From LGRD01 sp031415135 (GTDB lineage: Bacteria; Pseudomonadota; Gammaproteobacteria; Burkholderiales; Burkholderiaceae_C): DNA of 10,692 bases. Positions within the stretch are counted from its first letter, which is position 1; each line of letters opens with the position of its first letter. The position numbers were made by a program, and so were the translations under genes. Positions 1-6,421 of this stretch are shown here, piece after piece. The stretch lies in contig JANORB010000228.1 in NCBI GenBank assembly GCA_031415135.1, forward strand, positions 1-10,692. Reading direction: 5' to 3'. A model generated the notes under the pieces. The model ran no database searches. It was not told the DNA's origin and saw nothing but the letters and a program-made list of their open reading frames with translations.

Positions 1-544
<544 letters not shown>

Positions 545-547
545 GGT

Positions 548-1372
548 TCAGTACCCCTGGGGTTGGTTGCTGGTCTGCGTGCCGCCCGAAAGGGTGTGCA
601 CGTGCTCGCCGCCGGTGGTGCGCAACGCTGCCACCGCGGCCTGGGCACTGCGCATCAGCAGCCCGAGGTCGGACGCGATGGCCACGAACGTGAAGCCGGC
701 GGCGCGGTACTGCGCCACCACCTCGGGTGTGCCGCCGACTGTGCCGACCGGTTTGCCCAGCGCCTTGCAGCGCTGCGCCGCGCGGCTCATCAGGTCCATC
801 ACGGCCGGGTGGGTGAGGTTGCCGACGTGGCCCATTGCGCCGGACAAATCGGCCGGGCCCAGAAAGATGGCGTCGACGCCGTCCACCGCGGCGATGGCGT
901 CGAGCTGGTCCACCGCCGATGGCGTTTCAAGCTGCACGATCACGCCGATCTGCTTGTTGGCGGCCTTGTAGTAGTCGGGAATGGTGCCGAAACGCGAGCC
1001 GCGGCTCATGCCCGCCATGCCGCGCACGCCGTCGGGCGGGTAGCGTGTGGCGGCCACGGCGCGCGTCGCTTCTTCGGCGTTCTGCACGAACGGGAACAGC
1101 AGCGTTTGCGCGCCGGCGTCGAGCACGCGCTTGACCATCACCGTCTCGTTCCACGGCACGCGCACGACCGGGACCATCTTGGTGCCGGCCACCGCCTGGA
1201 GCAGGTGCACGATGTCCATCATGTCCAGCGGCGTGTGCTCCATGTCGATCACGCCCCAGTCGAAGCCGGCGCAGCCGATCGCTTCGGCCACGATCGGGCT
1301 GGCCGACATGATCCAGGTGCCCACCGGCGGCTGTGCGCCGGAGGCGGCGAGCAGGCGTCTGAATGCGTTCAT
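548..1372 (-). CDS. HpcH/HpaI-family class II (metal-dependent) 2-keto-3-deoxy acid aldolase
   Basis: This 274-residue cytoplasmic enzyme should cleave a 2-keto-3-deoxy (or 4-hydroxy-2-oxo) acid into pyruvate and an aldehyde. The family includes HpaI, GarL and RhmA. The HpaI active-site residues, as I recall their numbering (His45, Arg70, Gln147, Glu149, Asp175), all have counterparts here: His46 in VIDMEHTP, Arg71 in VVRVPWN, Gln147 and Glu149 in VQLETP, and Asp175 in FLGPADLS. Glu149 and Asp175 would bind the divalent metal. Length is normal or slightly long because of a roughly 20-residue Gly/Thr/Gln-rich tail. The ATG at 1372 follows an AAGGGA Shine-Dalgarno sequence, 16 nt after the dehydratase stop. 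Following an IlvD/Edd sugar-acid dehydratase, the likely substrate is the 2-keto-3-deoxy acid that enzyme makes, giving pyruvate plus glycolaldehyde, lactaldehyde or tartronate semialdehyde depending on chain length. The exact aldehyde is not decidable from the sequence. Confidence 0.9.
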   Translation of the reverse strand: MNAFRRLLAASGAQPPVGTWIMSASPIVAEAIGCAGFDWGVIDMEHTPLDMMDIVHLLQAVAGTKMVPVVRVPWNETVMVKRVLDAGAQTLLFPFVQNAEEATRAVAATRYPPDGVRGMAGMSRGSRFGTIPDYYKAANKQIGVIVQLETPSAVDQLDAIAAVDGVDAIFLGPADLSGAMGHVGNLTHPAVMDLMSRAAQRCKALGKPVGTVGGTPEVVAQYRAAGFTFVAIASDLGLLMRSAQAAVAALRTTGGEHVHTLSGGTQTSNQPQGY

Positions 1373-1388
1373 GGTGTCCCTTCGGGTT

Positions 1389-3110
1389 TCAGAAGATGAC
1401 CGGCTCCGGCGTGGGCGCCGTGCCTTGCAGAAAGTCGAAATCGCAACCCTCGTGGGCCTGGGTCACGTGGCGCTGGTACAGGCTCGTGAAGCCGCGCGAG
1501 AACGCCGGCGTGGGCGCCACCCCGGCGGCGCGCCGGCGCGCCAGTTCGTCGTCGCCCACCAGCAGTGCCAGCGAGCGGGCCTCGATGTCCAGCGCGATCT
1601 CGTCGCCGCTGCGCACCAGCGCCAGCGGCCCGCCGATCGCGCTTTCAGGCGAGATGTGCAGCACACAGCTGCCGTAGTGCGTGCCGCTCATGCGCGCATC
1701 GGACAGGCGCAGCATGTCGCGCACGCCGCGTTGCAGCAGTTTCTTCGGAATCGGCAGCCCGCCCCATTCAGGCATGCCCGGGGCTCCCACCGGGCCGGCA
1801 TTGCGCAGCACCAGCACGGTGTTTTCATCGACGTCCAATGCCATGTCCAGCATGGCGGCCTGCATTTCGGGCTGGCTGTCGAACACCAGCGCGCGGCCGC
1901 AGTGTTTGAAGAACTTCGGGTTCGCCGCCGACGCTTTCATCACTGCGCCGTCGGGCGCCAGATTGCCGCGCAACACCGCCAGCGTGCCGCCGCTGCAGAC
2001 CGGTTGGGACAGCGGGCGGATCACCTCGGCGTCCAGCACCTCGCAGCCCCGGATGTTGTCGCCCACGCTGCGGCCGGTGACCGTCAGTTCGCTCAGGGAC
2101 AACTCGTGCGCCAGTGTGTTCATCAGCGCGGGCAGGCCACCGGCGTAGTAAAAATCTTCCATCAACCGGTCGCCGCTGGGGAACAGGTTGGCGATCACGG
2201 GGATGCGCCGGCTCACGGCGTCCAGATCATCGAGCGTCAACGCGACGCCCGCGCGGCGCGCCAGCGCGATGATGTGCACCGCCGCGTTGGTCGAACCGCC
2301 CAGCGCCATCTGCACCACCACCGCGTTCATGAAGGCGCCGCGCGACAGGATGCGCTGCGGCGTCAGGTCGTCCCAGATCATCTGCACGATGCGTTCGCCG
2401 CAGTTCGTGGCCATGCGGGTGTGGGCCGAGTCCATTGCCGGGATGCTGGTCGAGCCGGGCAGGGCCAGGCCGAGCGCCTCCGTCATGCTGGTCATGGTGC
2501 TGGCGGTGCCCATGGTGTTGCAGGTGCCGGGCGAGCGGGTCATGCGCGATTCGAGGTGCACCCACTCCGCCTGGCTCACGCGGCCGGCCTGGTACTCGTC
2601 CCAGAACATGCGCGTGTGCGTGCCCGCACCCACGGCCTTGCCCTGGTGGCGGTCGTTCAGCATCGGCCCGGCGGCGCAAAGGAGCGTCGGCAAGCCCATG
2701 CTGATCGCGCCCATCAAGGTGCCCGGCGTGGTCTTGTCGCAGCCCGCGAGCAGCACCGCGCCGTCGATCGGCAGCGAGCGCAGCAGCTCTTCGACCTCCA
2801 TCGCGAGGAAGTTGCGATACAGCATGGTGGTCGGCTTGACCATCACTTCGCCCAGGCTCATCGCGGGCAGCTCCACGGGCAAGCCGCCGGCCATCAGCAC
2901 GCCGCGCTTGACGCTGTCGGCGCGTTCGCGCAAGTGCGCGTGGCAGGGCGACAGGTCGCTCCACGTGTTGATGACCGCGACGATCGGTTTGTCCAGTACG
3001 TCCTCGCGCCGCAAGCCCATTTGCTGGGCCCGCTGGCGGTGCGCGAACGCGCGCATGTCGCTGGCTGAAAACCAGCGGCGGCTGCGCAATTCGGCAAGGG
3101 TTTTGGGCAT
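1389..3110 (-). CDS. IlvD/Edd-family sugar-acid dehydratase (L-arabonate dehydratase-like)
   Basis: This 573-residue Fe-S dehydratase removes water from an aldonic acid to give a 2-keto-3-deoxy acid. The three cluster cysteines are visible: Cys56 (SDLSPCHAHL), Cys124 (LAGCDKTTPG) and Cys197 (SPGTCNTMGTA). They lie exactly 3 residues before the Cys59/127/200 that I recall for Rhizobium L-arabinonate dehydratase. Lys126 matches its carbamylated metal-binding lysine, and Ser475/Thr477 in SDARMSGT match its catalytic serine region. The TCNTMGTAST segment fits the pentonate/hexonate branch better than branched-chain-amino-acid IlvD. I chose ATG 3110 (MPKTLAELRS) because this N-terminus fits the family; the open frame extends upstream to 3179 but runs into the operator region. 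No strong Shine-Dalgarno sequence is seen. It is the first gene of the minus-strand operon and is probably repressed by the divergent LacI-type regulator. L-arabonate is one candidate substrate; other C5/C6 aldonates are possible. Confidence 0.9.
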   Translation of the reverse strand: MPKTLAELRSRRWFSASDMRAFAHRQRAQQMGLRREDVLDKPIVAVINTWSDLSPCHAHLRERADSVKRGVLMAGGLPVELPAMSLGEVMVKPTTMLYRNFLAMEVEELLRSLPIDGAVLLAGCDKTTPGTLMGAISMGLPTLLCAAGPMLNDRHQGKAVGAGTHTRMFWDEYQAGRVSQAEWVHLESRMTRSPGTCNTMGTASTMTSMTEALGLALPGSTSIPAMDSAHTRMATNCGERIVQMIWDDLTPQRILSRGAFMNAVVVQMALGGSTNAAVHIIALARRAGVALTLDDLDAVSRRIPVIANLFPSGDRLMEDFYYAGGLPALMNTLAHELSLSELTVTGRSVGDNIRGCEVLDAEVIRPLSQPVCSGGTLAVLRGNLAPDGAVMKASAANPKFFKHCGRALVFDSQPEMQAAMLDMALDVDENTVLVLRNAGPVGAPGMPEWGGLPIPKKLLQRGVRDMLRLSDARMSGTHYGSCVLHISPESAIGGPLALVRSGDEIALDIEARSLALLVGDDELARRRAAGVAPTPAFSRGFTSLYQRHVTQAHEGCDFDFLQGTAPTPEPVIF

Positions 3111-3169
3111 GGTCGGCAGGGTGCGCAGCGGCCTCCATCGGGCCGCGCTGCGTGCTACTGTTTCAGGGG

Positions 3170-3198
3170 TGGACAACAATTGATGTTAGCGGTAACAT
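3170..3198 (+). promoter_or_regulatory. Sigma70-like promoter of the LacI-family regulator gene
   Basis: A -35-like TGGACA (3170-3175, 5/6 to consensus) and a -10-like TAACAT (3193-3198, 4/6) are separated by the optimal 17 bp. Transcription would start near 3205, leaving a leader of about 33 nt before the regulator ATG at 3238. The -10 box is also the right half of the palindromic operator at 3183-3198, so regulator binding should block polymerase. I could not find an equally good promoter for the divergent dehydratase operon, though it must lie in the same gap. The promoter is predicted by eye only. Confidence 0.5.
3183..3198. promoter_or_regulatory. GntR/LacI-type operator palindrome
   Basis: The 16-mer ATGTTAGCGGTAACAT is an inverted repeat with 7 of 8 base pairs symmetric about a central C|G step, the usual shape of LacI/GalR-family operators. 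It fits ATGTTA-N4-TAACAT, the binding element I recall for E. coli GntR. It lies in the gap between the divergent dehydratase operon (start codon 72 bp away) and the LacI-family gene (39 bp away). The regulator beside it belongs by sequence to the GntR subgroup. Binding should control both transcription units, including the regulator's own. Only one full copy was found in the gap. Confidence 0.75.
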
Positions 3199-3237
3199 TA
3201 GTGGATTGCCGCTGCCTCGTCCATCCTCACAAACCCT

Positions 3238-4365
3238 ATGCCCAAGCCTTCCAGCAGTCCGGATCCGAAGTTTCCCCGCCAGCGACGTGGTCACGGCCGC
3301 GTCACGCTGGAGCAGGTGGCCGAGCAGGCCGGCGTCACGTCCATCACGGTCTCGCGTTTCCTGCGTGAGCCGCATCGGGTGGCGGGCGCCACCGCGGACC
3401 GCATCCGCGCCGCGCTGCAGGCCACCGGCTACATGCCCAACAAGCAGGCCGGGCAGTTGGCCAGCGGGCGCTCGCGCATCGTGGCGGCCATTATTCCGAG
3501 CATCGCCAATTCCATCTTTGCCGAGACGGTGCAGGGGCTCAGCGATGGGCTCCAGCCGGCCGGCTATGAACTGCTGCTCGCGTCCACCGGGTATTCGATG
3601 GAACGCGAAGAGGAGCAGATCCGCGCGCTGCTGGGCTGGTTTCCGAGCGGGCTGGTGATCACCGGCCGGCACCACACCGAAGCCGCGTTGTCACTGCTGC
3701 GTGCGGCCGCTCTGGCCGGCACGCCGGTCATCGAGGTGTGGGACCTGCAGGCGGCGGCGGCCAGGCCGGACTTCGCGCAAGTCGGTTTCAACCACGAACT
3801 GGTCGGCCGGGCGATGGCCGATCACTTGCTGGCCCAGGGGCACAGGACGCTGGCTTATGTCGACAGTGGTGTCGTGGAAGACTTTCGGGCCCATGAACGC
3901 GGCTCGGGATTCACCGCCGCCGCCGAGGCCGCCGGCGCCAGCGTGCGCTTGATCGCCGCGCCCAAGGGCGAGGCGATTGCATCCGGCCGGCTCGCGCTGA
4001 CGGCATTGATGGACGGCTCGCGCGCCATCGTCAGCGCCGCCGCATTTGCCAACGATCACCTGGCGTGCGGGGCGCTGCTCGAAGCCGGGGCGCGCGGCCT
4101 GGCGGTGCCGGGCCAGCTGGCACTGATGGGCTTTGGCGACTTTCCCATCAGCCGCCAGTTGACTCCCGCGCTGACCACCGTGAGCCCACCGCGCTACGAG
4201 ATCGGACGCGAGGCCGCGCGCCTGCTGCTCGCTTCGTTCAACGACGCGGAGGTGGCCACCCATCGCGCGTTGCCGTGGGAGCTGTGTGTGCGCGCCAGCA
4301 CCACGGGCGCCGAGGGCATCAGGCCAGCGCCGCCTTCAGGTAGTGCGCGCCTGCAATCGGGTTGA
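3238..4365 (+). CDS. LacI-family transcriptional regulator, GntR (gluconate) subgroup
   Basis: This 375-residue repressor has an N-terminal helix-turn-helix at about residues 22-42 (TLEQVAEQAGVTSITVSRFL) and a hinge-helix region at 66-79 (MPNKQAGQLASGRS). A periplasmic-binding-protein-like effector domain follows from residue 81. The stretch IIPSIANSIFAETVQGL (85-101) and the AGQLASGRS hinge are typical of the GntR/gluconate subgroup rather than LacI or PurR. The ATG at 3238 leaves a normal short basic leader before the helix-turn-helix; no clear Shine-Dalgarno sequence precedes it. It probably represses the divergent dehydratase-aldolase-transporter operon and itself through the operator at 3183-3198, with release by a sugar acid. 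Family members may also activate. The 3' end overlaps the convergent acetyltransferase gene by 47 nt, which gives the protein a slightly extended Pro/Ser/Gly tail. Confidence 0.92.
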   Translation: MPKPSSSPDPKFPRQRRGHGRVTLEQVAEQAGVTSITVSRFLREPHRVAGATADRIRAALQATGYMPNKQAGQLASGRSRIVAAIIPSIANSIFAETVQGLSDGLQPAGYELLLASTGYSMEREEEQIRALLGWFPSGLVITGRHHTEAALSLLRAAALAGTPVIEVWDLQAAAARPDFAQVGFNHELVGRAMADHLLAQGHRTLAYVDSGVVEDFRAHERGSGFTAAAEAAGASVRLIAAPKGEAIASGRLALTALMDGSRAIVSAAAFANDHLACGALLEAGARGLAVPGQLALMGFGDFPISRQLTPALTTVSPPRYEIGREAARLLLASFNDAEVATHRALPWELCVRASTTGAEGIRPAPPSGSARLQSG

Positions 4366-4822
4366 AGTAATACGGCGGGATCTCTTCGAATCCGAGCGAC
4401 GCATACAGCTCGCGGGCCGCCTCCATGTCGTCCAGCGTGTCCAGCAGCAGCACGGAATAGCCGGCCCGGCGCGCTTCGTCGAGCAAGGCCTGCGCCAGCA
4501 CCCGCCCCAGGCCAAAGCGGCGCAAGGCGGGCCGCACGAACAGGCGCTTCATCTCGCAGGCATTTGCGTAGTCGACATCGGGCAAGCCGCGAACGCCACC
4601 GCAGGCGGCCAGTGCGCCGTCGACGAAAGCCAGCAGGAAATGGCCGCAGGGGGCCGCATAGTCACCCGGAAACGACGCCAGTTCGGCCTCGAAATTCTGG
4701 AAACACAGATCTACATTCAGACCGTCGGCGTACTCGCGCAGGATCGAGCGCGCCGCGCCTTGCAACGCCGGCGTGTCGGGGTACACCAGCGTGATCCGCG
4801 GTGGATCCTCAGGCGGCTGCAT
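4319..4822 (-). CDS. GNAT-family N-acetyltransferase
   Basis: This 167-residue cytoplasmic protein looks like a single GNAT domain using acetyl-CoA. Motif A is clear at about residues 90-121: CEMKRLFVRPALRRFGLG, then a helix ending DEARRAG. RRFGLG (101-106) is the R/Q-x-x-G-x-G pyrophosphate-binding loop. The C-terminal YASLGFEEIPPYYFNP (140-155) is the usual motif B region with the Tyr near the CoA thiol. I chose ATG 4822 (MQPPEDPPRI) because upstream residues in the same frame overlap the cytochrome b gene and look like out-of-frame translation. The acceptor substrate is unknown. It lies 29 nt downstream of the cytochrome b gene on the same strand and may share its mRNA, although no functional link is evident. 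Confidence 0.85.
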   Translation of the reverse strand: MQPPEDPPRITLVYPDTPALQGAARSILREYADGLNVDLCFQNFEAELASFPGDYAAPCGHFLLAFVDGALAACGGVRGLPDVDYANACEMKRLFVRPALRRFGLGRVLAQALLDEARRAGYSVLLLDTLDDMEAARELYASLGFEEIPPYYFNPIAGAHYLKAALA

Positions 4823-4851
4823 GCGGGAGCGAGAACATGAATCGAGCCAGT

Positions 4852-5532
4852 CTACCCGCCCAGCCCCACCAGCCAGCCCACCGCCGCCGCGCAGGCCAGC
4901 ACCAGCAGCGCCGCCAGCGCGCGGGTGCGCAACTGGTCGACCGAGGCCGGAACGCGCGCGTCCAGCCACTTGTCGCCCGTGAGCATGGGCCGGACCAGGT
5001 TCTGCTTCTTCTTCGTCAGGTAGAACACGATGGCGGCGACGTGCAGCAGCACCATGGCGATGATCAGCCACTGGCCGAAGTTCTTGTGCCATTTGGTCAG
5101 CAAACTGCTGGTCGCACCCGACACGAACTTGATCAACGGGCCGGTGTTCGAAATGTCGTCATCGGCGAACAGGCCGGTGCCCACCTGGGCCGCCAGCAGC
5201 GCCAGCAGCCCGAAGACCGAAAAGGCACCCAGCGGGTTGTGGCCGACGTCCAGGTGCTCGTTCGGCCGCACCTGGCCGCGCAGATAGCGAAGCACCGTGG
5301 CCGGCGCATAGACGAAGCTGCTGAAACGCGACCAGCGCCCCCCCACCAGGCCCCACAAGACCCGAAACGCGAGCAAGGTGAGCACCACATAACCCAGCCG
5401 AAAGTGCCACGCCATGGCGTTGCCCCCCACCTTGGCGCTGATCACCGAGCCGACCACGCACAGGGCCAGAACCCAATGGAAGATGCGCGTGGGCAGGTCC
5501 CACACGCGCACGGCCTGCAGCGGTTCGTTCAT
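4852..5532 (-). CDS. Cytochrome b561-type di-heme membrane protein
   Basis: This 226-residue inner-membrane protein has four predicted helices in its core (about residues 18-35, 46-62, 103-121 and 153-173) plus a C-terminal hydrophobic segment (about 204-224). Histidines in membrane segments suit b-type haem ligation: His19 in RIFHW, His43 in WHFRLGY, His149 in TKWHKNFG and His164 in LLHVAAIV. WDLPTRIFHW at the N-terminus and WHFRLGYVVL are hallmarks of the bacterial cytochrome b561/CybB-like group (COG3658 type). ATG 5532 has GAGGA 6 nt upstream. The gene diverges from a cytochrome c' gene; in betaproteobacteria I recall such b/c' neighbours, suggesting electron exchange between the quinone pool and the periplasmic c-type cytochrome. 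That partnership is an inference. Confidence 0.88.
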   Translation of the reverse strand: MNEPLQAVRVWDLPTRIFHWVLALCVVGSVISAKVGGNAMAWHFRLGYVVLTLLAFRVLWGLVGGRWSRFSSFVYAPATVLRYLRGQVRPNEHLDVGHNPLGAFSVFGLLALLAAQVGTGLFADDDISNTGPLIKFVSGATSSLLTKWHKNFGQWLIIAMVLLHVAAIVFYLTKKKQNLVRPMLTGDKWLDARVPASVDQLRTRALAALLVLACAAAVGWLVGLGG

Positions 5533-5679
5533 GTTGGATCCTCGACTCGCACAGCCGCAAAGATAACCGGGTTGCCGATGGCCGGCCAGGTCCGGTGGGA
5601 TATTGCCGGGGCCAGGGAATAGCGCGGCACCATGCCTCGTACACTTGCGGCGGTCAAGCGCCGGCCCGCTGCGCGCCCG

Positions 5680-5734
5680 ACCCGAACGTCACCCGAACGT
5701 CACCCGAACGTCACCCGCACGCCACCCGCACGAT
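5680..5734 (+). repeat. Five 11-bp tandem repeats upstream of the cytochrome c' gene
   Basis: The unit ACCCGAACGTC occurs three times without change (5680-5690, 5691-5701, 5702-5712). Two degenerate units follow, ACCCGCACGCC (5713-5723) and ACCCGCACGAT (5724-5734). The tract ends 23 nt before the cytochrome c' start codon. Eleven bases is about one helical turn, so each unit shows the same DNA face, as in binding sites of OmpR/PhoB-type regulators. It could equally be a slippage-generated tract in the mRNA leader. The repeats are read directly; any function is inference. Confidence 0.9.
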
Positions 5735-5757
5735 TCAACCCAGCCAGGAGAAACTGA

Positions 5758-6222
5758 ATGAAGTGTCTGTTCCGCTCGATGCCTTTGATGGTGGTTGCAG
5801 CCATCGGCCTGTCCACAGCGCTGCCGGCCGCCGCGCAGTTCGCCAAGCCCGAAGACGCCATCAAGTACCGAAAGGCGGTGTTCACCGTCATGGCCACGCA
5901 CTTCGGACGGGTCGCCGCAATGGCCAACGGCAAGACGCCTTTTGACGCCAAGGTCGCCGCCGACAGCGCCGAAATCGCCACCTCGATGTCCAAGCTCCCG
6001 TATGTCGCCTTCATCGAAGGCACCGACAAGGGAGAGACCAAGGCCAAGCCTGAAATCTGGACCGAGATGGACAAGTTCAAAGCTGCGGCGGGCAAGATGC
6101 AGGAGGAGATGGGCAAGTTCAACTTGGCCGCCAAGTCCGGCAACATCGACACCATCAAGGCCGCCGCAGGCGACACCGGCAAAGCCTGCAAAGCCTGCCA
6201 CGACAGCTACCGCAAAGAGTGA
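5758..6222 (+). CDS. Cytochrome c' (periplasmic mono-haem c-type cytochrome)
   Basis: This 154-residue precursor has a signal peptide (MKCLFRSMPL then a hydrophobic core to ALPAAA, cleavage near residue 26) and a mature part of about 128 residues, the normal size for cytochrome c'. The haem site CKACH (Cys144, Cys147, His148) is at the extreme C-terminus, followed by DSYRKE; this placement and the helical N-terminal part (YRKAVFTVMATHFGRVAAM) are typical of class II four-helix-bundle cytochromes c'. The ATG at 5758 has AGGAG at 5746-5750, 7 nt upstream. Family members bind NO or CO on a five-coordinate haem and are linked to NO tolerance; that role here is inferred. It diverges from the cytochrome b gene, and the 225-bp gap contains the 11-bp tandem repeats. 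Confidence 0.95.
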   Translation: MKCLFRSMPLMVVAAIGLSTALPAAAQFAKPEDAIKYRKAVFTVMATHFGRVAAMANGKTPFDAKVAADSAEIATSMSKLPYVAFIEGTDKGETKAKPEIWTEMDKFKAAAGKMQEEMGKFNLAAKSGNIDTIKAAAGDTGKACKACHDSYRKE

Positions 6223-6229
6223 ATGCGGG

Positions 6230-6248
6230 CCCGGGCGGGCCGCCCGGG
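6230..6248. terminator. GC-rich hairpin after the cytochrome c' gene
   Basis: CCCGGGC (6230-6236) pairs perfectly with GCCCGGG (6242-6248) around a 5-base loop, starting 8 nt after the cytochrome c' stop codon. The position suits transcription end or 3' mRNA protection. No T-run follows, so it is not a classical intrinsic terminator. The remainder of the gap to 6421 shows no gene, no convincing promoter and no clear repeat, although the promoter of the export operon should lie there. Confidence 0.35.
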
Positions 6249-6421
6249 ATTCGATGGCCCGGCGCTGATGGCGTCGTGCGGTCATCCGTTACCATCATGG
6301 GCTGGCCGGCGCGCCCGGTCAGTGGATACGTCGTTTGCGACCCGGGGCCACCGCCGCGACCAGACGAACGCGCAGGTCGACCTCGCGCCTGACCGACATT
6401 GCTACCGTGCCCGGCCATCCC

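Noticed and set aside
1047..3068. A 673-codon plus-strand frame opposite the dehydratase and aldolase genes
   Set aside because: Its His/Arg/Gln/Ala-rich translation has no domain. The minus strand carries two complete enzymes with all expected active-site residues.
5680..5734. The 11-bp tandem repeats as replication iterons
   Set aside because: There is no replication gene, AT-rich stretch or DnaA box nearby, and the units are short and lie between cytochrome genes.
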